64,000 bases of DNA from NCBI RefSeq assembly GCF_902499045.1, contig NZ_CABVPL010000004.1:202650-266649 (forward strand), given 5' to 3'. This document shows positions 1-9,284 of the stretch, one piece after another (the stretch's first letter is position 1; each line of letters opens with the position of its first letter). The notes under the pieces were generated by a model, which was not told the origin of the DNA, ran no database searches, and saw only the letters and a program-made list of their open reading frames with translations. Origin of the DNA: Burkholderia latens. Its GTDB lineage: Bacteria > Pseudomonadota > Gammaproteobacteria > Burkholderiales > Burkholderiaceae. Made by a program: the position numbers and the translations under genes.

Positions 1-1
1 A

Positions 2-187
2 ACGGGTGTCAGGCAACCGGAAGCGTGGGCGCTTTATGTCGATACCGGTTACACACCGTTCTTCGACGTTTCCAACGTACCTGAAATCGATGTCAGTCTC
101 CCGTTTGGCAAGGATCTCCTCGATCCCCAGCGGACTGATTCGCTTTCCGATCTGACCGCACGGGGGTTCCAGAAAGCGACGCGCTGA
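2..187 (+). CDS. C-terminal end of an unrecognised protein
   Basis: An open frame enters from the left edge and ends at TGA 185-187, giving 61 residues that finish in DLTARGFQKATR. I do not recognise the family: there are no membrane segments or clear motifs, only a moderately charged tail. It lies 66 bp upstream of a solute-binding protein gene on the same strand, so it may belong to the same transport and oxidation cluster. The start and most of the protein lie outside the window. Confidence 0.5.
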   Translation, partial: TGVRQPEAWALYVDTGYTPFFDVSNVPEIDVSLPFGKDLLDPQRTDSLSDLTARGFQKATR

Positions 188-253
188 TACACGTTCTTTT
201 ACTCACCATCAAAAAAATGTGCTGAACAGAGCATTAAAAATTAAGGAATACAT

Positions 254-1192
254 ATGACAAAAAAGAAATGGATCGCCGGTATCGTGGCGAGAACATCGAT
301 TTTCGCGATGATTTGTGTTAGTGCCGCTGCAACGGCAGCAACGTTCGATCTCAGTCCGGAGCAGAACGGCCGGCCTCGAGCCCCAGTAGACCCGGTTGCC
401 CTGCGTGCGTTGCCCGCTACAGCTAAGTTTGCGCAACCGGACACGTTGACGGTAGCGATCGGTGCGTACTTGCCCCCTCTGAGCACATACGCTACCGATG
501 CGCGTACCGTGGTCGGATTCGATCCCGATCTAGCACAGCTTGTAGCAGACAGTCTCGGACGCAAGTTGAAGATTGTCCCGGTCGCATGGGCGGACTGGCC
601 GCTGGCCCTCGAATCGGGGAAGGTAGATATCGTACTGTACAACGTGACAGTCACCGAGGAACGGAAGGAGAAATTCGACTTTTCGACGTACAGGAGGGAT
701 CAGCTCGGATTCTATGTGAAGTCGAACAGCAAGATCCCTGCGATTCGTGAGCCGAAGGACGTTGCGGGCTTGCGAGTCATCACGGACGCCGGCACAAATC
801 AGGAGAAGATCCTGCTCGACTGGGATCGTCAAAATGTTACGCACGGCCTGAAGCCGATCTCGATCCAGTACTACGACGATTATGCGACTGCCGGGGTAGC
901 GCTGAGGGCAGGGAGAGCCGACGCAATCTTCAGCGTGAATGCACAACTGGCCTACCAGGCTGCGCTTCGGGGAGATATCCGTCTAGTAGGTACCGTCAAC
1001 GGCGGCTGGCCGCGCACGGCCGATATTGCAATAGCGTCTCGCAAGGGAAGCCGGCTGGCTGAGCCCCTGACCCTGGTGCTAAACGATTTGATCAAGGATG
1101 GCAAGTACCGTCAGGTCCTGGACCGATGGAGCCTTGCATCCGAAGCCATTGACACGGCACAGACAAATCCTCCCGGACTCCCTAAGCAATGA
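254..1192 (+). CDS. Polar amino acid ABC transporter solute-binding protein
   Basis: This 312-residue protein is a periplasmic receptor of the SBP_bac_3 family. Residues 1 to about 29 form a signal peptide (KKK start, hydrophobic core, AAATAA end). An unusually long linker follows, and the binding fold starts near residue 63 (DTLTVAIGAYLPPLS) and contains GFDPDLAQLVADSLGRKLKI and VDIVLYNVTVTEERKEKFDF, typical of amino-acid receptors. The start is supported by AAGGA shortly before the ATG at 254. The fused permease-ATPase at 3725 is its likely partner, with two monooxygenases in between. Codon use is visibly less GC-biased than in those genes. The ligand cannot be read from sequence; a sulfur-containing amino acid or analogue is an inference from the neighbours. 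Confidence 0.85.
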   Translation: MTKKKWIAGIVARTSIFAMICVSAAATAATFDLSPEQNGRPRAPVDPVALRALPATAKFAQPDTLTVAIGAYLPPLSTYATDARTVVGFDPDLAQLVADSLGRKLKIVPVAWADWPLALESGKVDIVLYNVTVTEERKEKFDFSTYRRDQLGFYVKSNSKIPAIREPKDVAGLRVITDAGTNQEKILLDWDRQNVTHGLKPISIQYYDDYATAGVALRAGRADAIFSVNAQLAYQAALRGDIRLVGTVNGGWPRTADIAIASRKGSRLAEPLTLVLNDLIKDGKYRQVLDRWSLASEAIDTAQTNPPGLPKQ

Positions 1193-1212
1193 TCGGTTTT
1201 GTGCTTGGTGAC

Positions 1213-1231
1213 CAGTTGAACTGAACTTCAG
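1213..1231. promoter_or_regulatory. Overlapping short palindromes before the monooxygenase operon
   Basis: Two perfect 11-bp palindromes overlap, CAGTTGAACTG at 1213-1223 and CTGAACTTCAG at 1221-1231, ending 9 bp before the ATG at 1241. They sit in the 48-bp gap where base composition changes from AT-richer to very GC-rich. They could be a regulator site or chance; no promoter hexamers are clear. Confidence 0.25.
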
Positions 1232-1240
1232 TCACGTCTT

Positions 1241-2299
1241 ATGACATATTCACTTTCCCTGCTGGACAAGAGCCCAATCGCCGACGGTGCGACCGCCGCC
1301 GACGCGCTGCGCTTCACGACGACCCTCGCGCAGCGTGCCGAACAGCTCGGCTACGCGCGCTTCTGGGTCGCCGAGCATCACGGCGCGCCGGGCTTCGCGA
1401 GCTCCGCGCCGGAGGTCGTCGTCGCGCACCTGCTCGCGAATACGTCGCGCATTCGCGTCGGCTCGGGCGGCGTGATGCTGCAGCACTACAGCCCGTTCAA
1501 GGTCGCCGAGACGTTCAAGCTGCTCGCCGCGCTCGCGCCGGGCCGCGTCGATCTCGGCATCGGCAAGGCGCCCGGCGGGCTGCCGCTGACCACGCGCGCG
1601 CTGCAGTGGTTTCACGACAAGGCGAAGAAACCCGACTTCGCGGGCCAGCTCGCCGAGCTCGACGCGTTCCTCGGCTGGGGCGTCGCCGAAGATCACCCGC
1701 TCGCCGGCGCGGTCGCGATGCCGGTGCCGCCGCACGCGCCCGAACGCATCCTGCTCGGCGGCTCGCCCGATAGCGGCGCGCTCGCCGCCCGCAACGGCTG
1801 GCGCTTCTGCTACGCGGGGCACTTCAACGGCGACGATGCGAATCTCGAACGCTCGCTGGCCGCGTACCGCGACGCAGGCGGCACGCGCCCGCTCGTCGCG
1901 CTGTACGCCGTCGCCGCACCGACCCGCGACGAGGCCGAGCAACTGATCGGGCCGCTGAAGATATTCAAGCTGCAATTCGCCGGCGGCCCGAGCTTCAACC
2001 TGGCGAGCGCGCAGGCCGCCGCCGAATTCGCGCGGCAAAGCGGCGCATCCGACTACCGGATCGACGAGTTGCGCCCGGCCGTGCTGGCCGACACGCCCGA
2101 GCGCGTGCACCGCGCGCTCGACGCGCTGAGCCGGCGGCTCGACGTCGACGCGTTCGTGATCGACTCGCCGGTGACCGATTATGCGGCGCGGCTCGCGTCG
2201 GCCGAATGGCTCGGCGGCGCGCAGTCGATCACGCCGCTGCAGGCGGCCCTCGCGGCCGACCATTCGGACCATTCCCTTTCCCCCGACCAGAACACGTGA
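1241..2299 (+). CDS. LLM-class flavin-dependent oxidoreductase, MsnO8-like
   Basis: This 352-residue protein belongs to the bacterial luciferase-like monooxygenase superfamily, MsnO8-type group. Such enzymes use reduced FMN and oxygen to oxidise small organic substrates in the cytoplasm. Visible family features are LGYARFWVAEHHG near residue 38, the SSAPEVVVAHLLANTSRIRVGSGGVMLQHYSPFKVAE stretch (family core; quoted here only by its ends) and LGIGKAPGG near 105. It lies 8 bp before a second luciferase-like gene, so the two are probably co-transcribed. Third codon positions are almost all G or C, unlike the upstream binding-protein gene. The substrate is unknown; organosulfur oxidation is the usual context for such pairs. 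Confidence 0.85.
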   Translation: MTYSLSLLDKSPIADGATAADALRFTTTLAQRAEQLGYARFWVAEHHGAPGFASSAPEVVVAHLLANTSRIRVGSGGVMLQHYSPFKVAETFKLLAALAPGRVDLGIGKAPGGLPLTTRALQWFHDKAKKPDFAGQLAELDAFLGWGVAEDHPLAGAVAMPVPPHAPERILLGGSPDSGALAARNGWRFCYAGHFNGDDANLERSLAAYRDAGGTRPLVALYAVAAPTRDEAEQLIGPLKIFKLQFAGGPSFNLASAQAAAEFARQSGASDYRIDELRPAVLADTPERVHRALDALSRRLDVDAFVIDSPVTDYAARLASAEWLGGAQSITPLQAALAADHSDHSLSPDQNT

Positions 2300-2306
2300 C
2301 GCGCCC

Positions 2307-3665
2307 ATGACCACCCGACGATCGATTCCCTTCGGCCTGATGCTGCAAGGCGCAGGCAGCCACATGAACGCGTGGCGACACCCGAGCAACCCGCCGGACG
2401 CGAGCATCAACCTCGACTTCGCGATCGGCATCGCGCGCAAGGCGGAAGCCGCCGGCATCGCGTTCGCGTTCGTCGCGGACGGCCTCTACATCAATGAGAA
2501 GTCGATCCCGCACTTCCTGAACCGCTTCGAGCCGCTGACCGTGCTGTCGGCGCTCGCGGTCGCGACGAGCAAGATCGGGCTCGCGGGCACGATCTCGACG
2601 TCGTACAGCGAGCCGTTCACGGTCGCGCGCCAGCTCGCGTCGCTCGACGCGATCAGCGGCGGGCGCGCGGGCTGGAACGTCGTGACGACGCCGCTCGAAG
2701 GCACCGCGAAGAATTTCGGCAAGGCGCATCCCGAGCACGCGTTGCGCTACGAGATCGCCGACGAATACCTCGACGTCGTGCAGGGGCTGTGGGACAGCTG
2801 GGACGACGACGCGTTCGTGCGCGATCGCGCGACCGGGCGCTTCTTCGATCGCGACAAGCTCCACACGCTCGACCATCACGGCCGCTTCTTCCAGGTCGCG
2901 GGCCCGCTGAACATCCAGCGCTCGCCGCAGGGGCAGCCGGTGATCTTCCAGGCCGGCTCGTCCGACACGGGCATCGGGCTCGCGGGCAAGTATGCGGATG
3001 CCGTGTTCACGCATTCGCCGTCGCTCGACGAAACGGCCGCGTTCACGCGGCGCGTGAAGCAGAGCGCGGTCGAGCACGGGCGGCAGCCCGGCGACGTGAA
3101 GATCTTCCCCGGCGTCGGCCCGATCGTCGGCCGCACGGCCGCCGAGGCGGAAGACAAATATCAGGCGATCCGCGACCTGCTGACGATCGACGAGGCGCTC
3201 GCGTATCTCGGCCGCTATTTCGATCACCACGATTTCACGCAGTACGCGCTCGATGCGCCGTTCCCCGAACTCGGCGACCTCGGCCGCAACAGCTTTCGCT
3301 CGACCACCGACCGGATCAAGGCCGACGCGAAGCGCAAGCAGCTCACGTTGCGCGAGACGGCGCTCGCCGTCGCGACGCCGCGCCCGAACTTCATCGGCAC
3401 GGCCGAGCATGTCGCCGACGAGCTGATCCGCTGGCACGACGCGGGCGCCGGCGACGGCTTCATCCTCGGCTTTCCAGTGCAGGCGCAGGGCGTCGACGAC
3501 TTCGTCGACCTCGTGATTCCGGTACTCGAGGCACGCGGCCGCTACAGCCGCGACCTGCCGGGCAGCACGCTGCGCGACCACCTCGGCCTGCCGCGCAAGG
3601 CGAGCCGCCATGCGGCGCCCGGCGCGGTGCAGAAACAGGACGACGCGGCCGAAGCGCACGCGTGA
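2307..3665 (+). CDS. LLM-class monooxygenase of the NtaA/SnaA/DszA type
   Basis: This 452-residue flavin-dependent monooxygenase is in the group that includes nitrilotriacetate monooxygenase, SnaA and DszA, which act with a separate FMN reductase. The body shows FAFVADGLYINEKS near residue 53, GGRAGWNVVTTP near 116 and QAGSSDTGIGLAGKYADAVF near 214, all standard for the group. I start at the ATG at 2307 because the protein then begins MTTRRSIPFGLML as relatives do; the frame is open further upstream only inside the previous gene. No flavin reductase is encoded nearby, so reduced flavin must come from elsewhere. The gene lies between an MsnO8-like monooxygenase and the transporter, suggesting joint catabolism of the imported compound. 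Confidence 0.88.
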   Translation: MTTRRSIPFGLMLQGAGSHMNAWRHPSNPPDASINLDFAIGIARKAEAAGIAFAFVADGLYINEKSIPHFLNRFEPLTVLSALAVATSKIGLAGTISTSYSEPFTVARQLASLDAISGGRAGWNVVTTPLEGTAKNFGKAHPEHALRYEIADEYLDVVQGLWDSWDDDAFVRDRATGRFFDRDKLHTLDHHGRFFQVAGPLNIQRSPQGQPVIFQAGSSDTGIGLAGKYADAVFTHSPSLDETAAFTRRVKQSAVEHGRQPGDVKIFPGVGPIVGRTAAEAEDKYQAIRDLLTIDEALAYLGRYFDHHDFTQYALDAPFPELGDLGRNSFRSTTDRIKADAKRKQLTLRETALAVATPRPNFIGTAEHVADELIRWHDAGAGDGFILGFPVQAQGVDDFVDLVIPVLEARGRYSRDLPGSTLRDHLGLPRKASRHAAPGAVQKQDDAAEAHA

Positions 3666-3724
3666 CGCCGACGCGCCGCTACGCGCGGCGCGTCCGACCG
3701 ACCCGATCGAGGACCTTCACCGAC

Positions 3725-5509
3725 ATGAGCGACACGACCCATCTCGGCGGCGCACTGCCGCCGCTTCCTTCGTCCCGCGTCCGCGACGCCGGCACGCGCC
3801 TGCGCATCGTGCCGGCCCGCCACCGCTCGCGCACGGCCGGCACCGTGCTCGCGCTCGTGCTGATCGCGCTCGCGCTGCATTCGATCCTCGGCAACCCGCA
3901 ATGGGGCTGGCCGGTATTCGCCGAATGGTTTCTGTCGCCGCCGGTGCTGTCCGGGCTCGCGCGCACGCTGGTGCTGACGCTGCTCGGCGCGGTATTCGGC
4001 TTCGCGCTCGGCGCGTTCGTCGCGCTGGCGCGGCTGTCGCGTTCGCGTCTGCTCGCCGCGAGCGCGTGGACCTTCGTGTGGCTGTTCCGGTCGATTCCGC
4101 TGATCGTGCTGCTGCTGATCCTCAACAATATCGGCTACCTGTACGAACACGTGCGGCTCGGCGTGCCGTTCACCGACATCGTGTGGTTCGACACGCCGAC
4201 CACCGACCTGATCAGCCCGTTCCTCGCGGCCGTGCTCGGCCTCACGCTGAACCACGCGGCGTTTTCCGCCGAGGTGATCCGCGGCGGCATTCTCGCGGTC
4301 GACCAGGGGCAGCTCGAAGCCGCCGCGGCGCTCGGCCTGCCGCGCGGCCGCCAGACCACGCGGATCGTGCTGCCGCAGGCGATGCGCGCCATCCTGCCGA
4401 CCGCGTTCAACGATCTCATCTCGCTCGCGAAAGGCACCTCGATGGTGTACGTGCTCGCGATGCCCGAGCTGTTCTATACGGTGCAGGTGATCTATCGCCG
4501 CAATCTCGAAGTGATTCCGCTGCTGATGGTCGCGACCGTCTGGTACCTGATCATCCTGACCGTGCTGTCGGCGATCCAGGTTCAGGTCGAGCGCCACTAC
4601 GCGCGCGGCGCGCTGCGCAACCCGCCGCCGTCGGCGCTGACGTTCGTGCTGGCGCGCATCGGTGCGCTGTGGCGGCGTGCCGCGGCACGCCACGCGACAG
4701 CCACCGCAACGGCCCGCGGCGACGACGCGACCGCTCCGCTACCGAGCGCCGGCGGCGAAGTCGCCGTGCACAACGTATCGAAGCAGTTCGGCATGCAGCG
4801 CGTGCTCGACAACGTGTCGTTCGTCGCCCCGCGCGGCAGCGTGACGGCGATCATCGGGCCGTCCGGTTCGGGCAAGTCGACGCTGCTGCGCACGATCAAC
4901 CATCTCGAACGCGTCGACGACGGCTTCATCGATATCGACGACGAGCTGATCGGCTATCGGCGCGACGGCGACGTGCTGCACGAGCTGAAGGAGCGCGACG
5001 TGCTGAAGCGGCGCAGGGCGGTCGGCATGGTGTTCCAGAACTTCAACCTGTTTCCGCACTTGACCGTGCTCGAGAACCTGGTGGAAGCGCCCGTCGCCGT
5101 CGCGGGCATCACGCGCGAGGCCGCCGAGCGCACCGCTCGCACGCTGCTCGCGCGCGTCGGCCTCGCGGACAAAGCCGATGCCTACCCGCGCCAGCTGTCC
5201 GGCGGCCAGCAGCAGCGCGTCGCGATCGCGCGGGCGCTCGCGTTGCGCCCGAAGGTGCTGCTGTTCGACGAGCCGACGTCGGCGCTCGATCCCGAACTGG
5301 TCAACGAAGTGCTCGACGTGATCAAGGAGCTCGCGCGCTCTGGCACCACGCTCGTGATCGTCACGCACGAGATCGGCTTTGCACGCGAAGTCGCGGACAA
5401 CGTGCTGTTCATGGAGCGCGGCCGCATCGTCGAGTCGGGCCCGCCCGCCGTCGTGCTCGACGCGCCGGCCCATCCGCGCACGCGCGCGTTTCTGTCGCGA
5501 GTGTTGTAG
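3725..5509 (+). CDS. Fused amino acid ABC transporter permease and ATPase
   Basis: One 594-residue chain carries both an inner-membrane permease and its ATPase. The permease half (about residues 30-330) has hydrophobic helices and the EAA-type loop [20 protein letters not shown] near 183, followed by [19 protein letters not shown]. The ATPase starts near 346 with Walker [10 protein letters not shown] near 378, signature [14 protein letters not shown] near 491 and Walker [15 protein letters not shown] near 511. The start is the ATG at 3725 ([13 protein letters not shown]), because everything upstream in frame lies inside the monooxygenase gene. A PAAT fusion of this kind is known in proteobacteria but is much less common than separate chains. 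It probably works with the binding protein at 254. Confidence 0.9.
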   Translation: MSDTTHLGGALPPLPSSRVRDAGTRLRIVPARHRSRTAGTVLALVLIALALHSILGNPQWGWPVFAEWFLSPPVLSGLARTLVLTLLGAVFGFALGAFVALARLSRSRLLAASAWTFVWLFRSIPLIVLLLILNNIGYLYEHVRLGVPFTDIVWFDTPTTDLISPFLAAVLGLTLNHAAFSAEVIRGGILAVDQGQLEAAAALGLPRGRQTTRIVLPQAMRAILPTAFNDLISLAKGTSMVYVLAMPELFYTVQVIYRRNLEVIPLLMVATVWYLIILTVLSAIQVQVERHYARGALRNPPPSALTFVLARIGALWRRAAARHATATATARGDDATAPLPSAGGEVAVHNVSKQFGMQRVLDNVSFVAPRGSVTAIIGPSGSGKSTLLRTINHLERVDDGFIDIDDELIGYRRDGDVLHELKERDVLKRRRAVGMVFQNFNLFPHLTVLENLVEAPVAVAGITREAAERTARTLLARVGLADKADAYPRQLSGGQQQRVAIARALALRPKVLLFDEPTSALDPELVNEVLDVIKELARSGTTLVIVTHEIGFAREVADNVLFMERGRIVESGPPAVVLDAPAHPRTRAFLSRVL

Positions 5510-5590
5510 GCGACGCAAACGGTGGATTCATCAACCGCCCGCTATATTCAACTTTGGCCGAAGTACAATTGCCGCTCACGATCTCTGTCT

Positions 5591-6184
5591 ATGCATTCGA
5601 TGAACGCGTCTTCCAGCATACGTGACCATATCCTCGCTGTAGCGAGCGGACTATTTTACGAGCACGGGATCCGGTCTGTAGGAGTCGATTGGGTGATCAA
5701 GGATGCTGAAGTTGCGAAGGCGACGCTTTATCGTCACTTCCCCAACAAGGAGGAACTTGTTCTGGCCTATCTCGAAGGGAGGAGGGCCGCGGCGTTATCG
5801 GCGATCCGCGACACGATCGCAGCGGCTGGAGACGACCCCGTTAGGCGTGCAGTTAGTATTTTCGACAGATTGGCTATCGTGGCGCGGCACGGATTTCGTG
5901 GTTGCGCTTTTTTGCGCGCGCAGGCGGAACATCTCGAGTCCGGACCAATTCATGCGGTCGTCAAGTCCCACAAGGACGCCATCAAGGGAGTATTCGAGGA
6001 GGCCATTGCCGATTTTCCCGTCACGAGAACTCAGCGGCGCGAACTGGCGGCTATCCTTGCACTGATCTACGACGGCGCTTTGGCGGTCGTGATGGTCCAG
6101 CAAGATATCGCCGCGATCGAGTTCGCGCGGCGCGCGGCGCTCGCGGTGTTGTGCGCAGATCATGGCACTACCGCCCGATCCTGA
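5591..6184 (+). CDS. TetR/AcrR-family transcriptional regulator
   Basis: This protein of about 197 residues has a TetR-type N-terminal helix-turn-helix: RDHILAVASGLFYEHGIRSV, then VIKDAEVAKATLYRHFPNKE, where the recognition helix ends in the classic TLYRHF. The C-terminal ligand domain is alpha-helical and not informative about the effector. Starts at 5591 (MHSMNA) or 5600 (MNASS) are both plausible. It follows the fused transporter by 81 bp on the same strand and meets the biotin carrier gene end-to-end, so it could control the monooxygenase/transport genes, although that is only positional inference. Base composition is lower in GC than the preceding genes. Confidence 0.85.
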   Translation: MHSMNASSSIRDHILAVASGLFYEHGIRSVGVDWVIKDAEVAKATLYRHFPNKEELVLAYLEGRRAAALSAIRDTIAAAGDDPVRRAVSIFDRLAIVARHGFRGCAFLRAQAEHLESGPIHAVVKSHKDAIKGVFEEAIADFPVTRTQRRELAAILALIYDGALAVVMVQQDIAAIEFARRAALAVLCADHGTTARS

Positions 6185-6193
6185 AGATCGGGC
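6173..6193. terminator. Hairpin at convergent gene ends
   Basis: Arms GCCCGATC (6173-6180) and GATCGGGC (6186-6193) pair perfectly around a 5-nt loop and overlap the TetR stop codon. It separates the plus-strand TetR gene from the minus-strand operon ending at 6208. No T-run follows on either strand, so intrinsic termination is uncertain. Confidence 0.4.
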
Positions 6194-6207
6194 GACTCAT
6201 CATCCCC

Positions 6208-6639
6208 TTATTTCACGGCAATTCGCTCGATCTCGATCAATGCCGCCCCGAAGCCCACTCTGTCGCCGTCCGCGACGGCTATCTTGCCCAGACGGCCGCG
6301 AAACGGTGCGACAACTGGGAACAGCATGGAATCGACTTCGATGTAGGCGATATGCTGCCCCTCGTTCACAACGGTGTCTGCACCGGCCACTGGCTGATCA
6401 CGGAACGGATGGACGCGGGCAAAATGTCCGCTGCACGGTGCACGAACATAGCTAAACGAAGGATCACCGTCTCCTGACATATGAGTGCCCCAAGACCCGC
6501 GATCCTCGTTCGCAATCGGACTTGTGTGACAATCGAATTCCAGCCGGATAGTTTGATTTCCAATGGTATAAACGCATTCCGCGACTCCCGCATGCTGCAG
6601 TGTCGCAATCAGTCGCTCAATGCGCTGAAGGTCCATCAT
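6208..6639 (-). CDS. Biotinyl/lipoyl-carrier-like protein lacking the modified lysine
   Basis: This 143-residue protein has the C-terminal hammerhead fold of biotin carboxyl carrier proteins: [35 protein letters not shown], then [19 protein letters not shown]. Where true carriers have EAMKMM or EVLKLF, this one reads EVDSMLF, so the lysine that receives biotin is absent. It is the last gene of the operon, its ATG overlapping the stop of the biotin carboxylase gene (ATGA). The neighbouring carrier at 8008-8460 keeps the lysine. The protein may be a structural or regulatory partner, or decaying. I am sure of the fold, not of the role. Confidence 0.75.
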   Translation of the reverse strand: MMDLQRIERLIATLQHAGVAECVYTIGNQTIRLEFDCHTSPIANEDRGSWGTHMSGDGDPSFSYVRAPCSGHFARVHPFRDQPVAGADTVVNEGQHIAYIEVDSMLFPVVAPFRGRLGKIAVADGDRVGFGAALIEIERIAVK

Positions 6640-8000
6640 CGTACCGCTCCCTGTAATGTGCCGTTTGCGAGGACGCGCTCGAGATGATGGATATCGAATC
6701 CGCCTTCTGAGAACGATCGCTCCTTCATCAGCGCCTGATGAAGCGGGATCGACGTGTCGACTCCACCGATCACGATCTCGTCCAGTGCGACGCGCATCCG
6801 TGCGATGGCCTCGTCACGCGTACGTCCGTGGGCGAGCAGCTTCGCTATCAGGGAATCGTAGTGCGGCGGGATTTCGTATCCGGGATACAAATGCGATTCA
6901 ACGCGGATACCGGGGCCGCCGGGCGCGAGCCACGAGTCGACGCGTCCGGGCGACGGTGCGAACGTCCAAGGATGTTCGGCCGTCACACGACATTCGATCG
7001 CATGACCGCGCGGTTGAATGTCTTCTTGTGAGAAAGATAGAGGCAGGCCCATTGCGATTCGGATCTGTTCAGTTACGATGTCGACGCCAGTCACCATTTC
7101 CGTGACTGGGTGTTCGACTTGCACGCGCGTATTCATTTCGATGAAGTAGAACGCGCCATCTTCGTAGAGAAACTCGAAGGTGCCTGCACCGTGATAGCCG
7201 ATGCGCAAACATGCCTGCGTGCACAGGGTGCCGATGCGTGCGATGTCGTCTCGGGAAACGCCCGGCGCTGGCGATTCTTCGATCACTTTCTGATGACGCC
7301 GTTGCATCGAACAATCTCGTTCGCCGAGCCAGATCACGTGGCCGTGCATATCGGCGATTACCTGAATTTCGATATGACGCGGATGTTCTAGAAATCGCTC
7401 GAGGTAGACCTCGGAGTTTCCGAAGGCTGCTGCAGCTTCCTCTCGCGTCGTCGACACGGCTAGCAGCAGCTCAGCGGGCTCGCGGACCACGCGCATTCCT
7501 CTGCCGCCGCCACCGCCGGCCGCCTTGATGATCAACGGATAGCCGACAGCGTCCGCCATCTCAATGATGAGTCGCTCATCCGTCGGTAATGCGCCCGGGG
7601 AGCCAAGTACGCATGGCACGCCGGCCGCTTGCATCTCGCGCTTCGCACTGACCTTGTCGCCCATCATGCGAATGGCTGTCGAGCTCGGCCCAATGAAGGT
7701 CAGTCCGGCCCGCTCGACCGCTGCGGAAAAATCGGCGTTTTCGGACAGGAAACCGTAGCCCGGGTGGATTGCATTCGCGTTCGTCAATTGCGCGGCGATG
7801 AGAATCTCGCTAGCTCGAAGATAACTCCGGGACGACGGTGGTGGCCCGATGCATAGCGCGTCGTCGGCCAATTGAACATGGCGGAGATCCGCGTCGGCTT
7901 CGGAGTGGATCGCGACAGTCTTCAGGCCCAGGGCGCGGCACGCGCGCAGCACGCGTAATGCGATTTCGCCGCGGTTGGCGATCAGTACGGTATCGAACAT
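6636..8000 (-). CDS. accC: Biotin carboxylase subunit (AccC family)
   Basis: This 454-residue protein is an ATP-grasp biotin carboxylase, which carboxylates biotin on a carrier protein using bicarbonate and ATP. It has the full-length AccC architecture: N-terminal [33 protein letters not shown], the glycine-rich ATP loop [13 protein letters not shown] near 160, [14 protein letters not shown] and the catalytic segment [15 protein letters not shown] near 287. I start at the ATG at 8000 ([14 protein letters not shown]) rather than an upstream codon overlapping the carrier gene. Its place in a PxpABC operon suggests a dedicated copy for carboxylating a lactam or related substrate rather than fatty-acid synthesis. 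The main chromosomal accC would be elsewhere. Confidence 0.92.
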   Translation of the reverse strand: MFDTVLIANRGEIALRVLRACRALGLKTVAIHSEADADLRHVQLADDALCIGPPPSSRSYLRASEILIAAQLTNANAIHPGYGFLSENADFSAAVERAGLTFIGPSSTAIRMMGDKVSAKREMQAAGVPCVLGSPGALPTDERLIIEMADAVGYPLIIKAAGGGGGRGMRVVREPAELLLAVSTTREEAAAAFGNSEVYLERFLEHPRHIEIQVIADMHGHVIWLGERDCSMQRRHQKVIEESPAPGVSRDDIARIGTLCTQACLRIGYHGAGTFEFLYEDGAFYFIEMNTRVQVEHPVTEMVTGVDIVTEQIRIAMGLPLSFSQEDIQPRGHAIECRVTAEHPWTFAPSPGRVDSWLAPGGPGIRVESHLYPGYEIPPHYDSLIAKLLAHGRTRDEAIARMRVALDEIVIGGVDTSIPLHQALMKERSFSEGGFDIHHLERVLANGTLQGAVR

Positions 8001-8007
8001 TGGATCT

Positions 8008-8460
8008 CTATGCTGGGTCAATGACGAAAAGCGGGGTATCGCGTGCGACGGGTGCGCCGTCCGCGGCGAGGATTTCGACTAGCAGTCCGTCGCGGTCGGC
8101 TTCGATCGGATTCAGCAGTTTCATCGCCTCGACGAGTCCCAGCGTCATGCCTGCATGGACGCGATCACCAGGAGACACGAATGGATGTTGGTTCGGGGCC
8201 GAGGCGCGATAGAAGGTTCCGATCATGCCTGCGGCGATCGTATGCGGGTGTGAACCGACGGCGCCAGTCTGGGCGTTTGCATCGACAACCGTACTCGCGA
8301 TGTTCTGAGCTGGCAGCGCTGCTGGTGTATTCGCGGCCGAATCGCAAACGCGCTGGCCGCGCACGAGCCTGATCCGCTGGTCACCATTCGTATAGTCAAT
8401 CACGCTGACGGACGCGCGGTCAAACACCGCAACAAAGTCGTCAATAATGTCCAGATTCAT
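8008..8460 (-). CDS. Biotin carboxyl carrier protein (AccB-like)
   Basis: This 150-residue protein has a short N-terminal domain, a variable linker, and a C-terminal biotinyl domain with [19 protein letters not shown] and the intact biotinylation motif [13 protein letters not shown], whose lysine is the expected biotin site. It starts at ATG 8460 (MNLDIIDDF), 7 bp after the pxpA stop, and ends 7 bp before the biotin carboxylase gene, so the three are tightly coupled. It is the functional carrier of this operon, in contrast with the lysine-less homologue at 6208-6639. Acceptance of biotin by BirA is inferred from the motif. Confidence 0.9.
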   Translation of the reverse strand: MNLDIIDDFVAVFDRASVSVIDYTNGDQRIRLVRGQRVCDSAANTPAALPAQNIASTVVDANAQTGAVGSHPHTIAAGMIGTFYRASAPNQHPFVSPGDRVHAGMTLGLVEAMKLLNPIEADRDGLLVEILAADGAPVARDTPLFVIDPA

Positions 8461-8467
8461 GCGCGCC

Positions 8468-9241
8468 TCAGCTAAATGCCTTGACGGAAATGCCCGCCTG
8501 TTCGAGCGTGTCGCGAACACGGGCGGCCATGTCAATTGCCCCAGGTGTGTCGCTGTGCACGCAGATCGTATCGATCGGTACCTTCAGCATCCGGCCGGAT
8601 ACTGTCTCGATCGCACCTGCCTGAATCATCCGTAGCATCCTCGCAGCAGCTTGGCCGGCATCATGCAGGACAGCGCCTGGCAATTTCCGCGGTAGTAGAT
8701 GGCCCTCCTCGTCGTAGGCGCGATCGGCGAACACCTCGCTACGCACACGCAGCCCCATGTCGCGGCACACGCGCTCCATCACGGCACCGGAAAACGTCAT
8801 GCAGATCAGCTCGGAATTGACAGACTTGATCGCACGTGCGATTGCCATTGCGACATCCTCGTCCGTTTGTGTCATGTTCCCCAGTGCTCCGTGTGCCTTT
8901 ACGTAGGTGATCCGGTGACCGGCATATCGAGCCAGTGCGTCCGCGGCACCTATCTGATACGCAATCAGGCGCTCGATTTCACCGGTGCTGAATGGAATGA
9001 CGCGACGGCCGAAACCCCATACGTCGGGAAAACCGGGGTGCGCACCAACGGCGACACCGCGCTCTTTGGCCATCGCAAACGTGCGTGCCATGATTTCCGG
9101 ATCGCCGGCGTGCAGGCCACACGCGATATTGGCCGACGTCACAATATTCAGGATGGCGTCATCATCGCCCATTCGGTAGCGGCCAAATCCTTCGCCCATG
9201 TCGGAATTCAGGTCAACTTCAATGTGTTGTCTAGCGTTCAT
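8468..9241 (-). CDS. pxpA: 5-oxoprolinase subunit A, LamB/YcsF family
   Basis: This 257-residue protein belongs to the LamB/YcsF family; in E. coli PxpA works with PxpB and PxpC to open 5-oxoproline to glutamate using ATP. Diagnostic stretches are VDLNSDMGEGFGRYRMGDDD at the start, TSANIACGLHAGDPEIM, GVAVGAHPGFPD and YVKAHGALGN. Length matches the family. It lies between the pxpC and carrier genes on the same strand. The added biotin carboxylase and carrier are not part of the E. coli complex, so the substrate here may be a different lactam or amide. Confidence 0.9.
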   Translation of the reverse strand: MNARQHIEVDLNSDMGEGFGRYRMGDDDAILNIVTSANIACGLHAGDPEIMARTFAMAKERGVAVGAHPGFPDVWGFGRRVIPFSTGEIERLIAYQIGAADALARYAGHRITYVKAHGALGNMTQTDEDVAMAIARAIKSVNSELICMTFSGAVMERVCRDMGLRVRSEVFADRAYDEEGHLLPRKLPGAVLHDAGQAAARMLRMIQAGAIETVSGRMLKVPIDTICVHSDTPGAIDMAARVRDTLEQAGISVKAFS

Positions 9242-9284
9242 ACTTCATGTCCTCTTCGGAAAGCTTCATTGACGAGCGTCGTTG

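Noticed and set aside
2181-2306. Earlier start for the second monooxygenase
   Set aside because: Residues before 2307 are arginine-rich shadow of the previous gene; family N-termini match the ATG at 2307.
2789-3724. Upstream extension of the fused transporter
   Set aside because: This part lies inside the monooxygenase gene in another frame and lacks transporter features.
3610-5625. Long plus-strand arginine-rich frame across the transporter gene
   Set aside because: High GC makes alternative frames open. The transporter frame shows all ABC motifs, while this frame is compositionally biased and has none.
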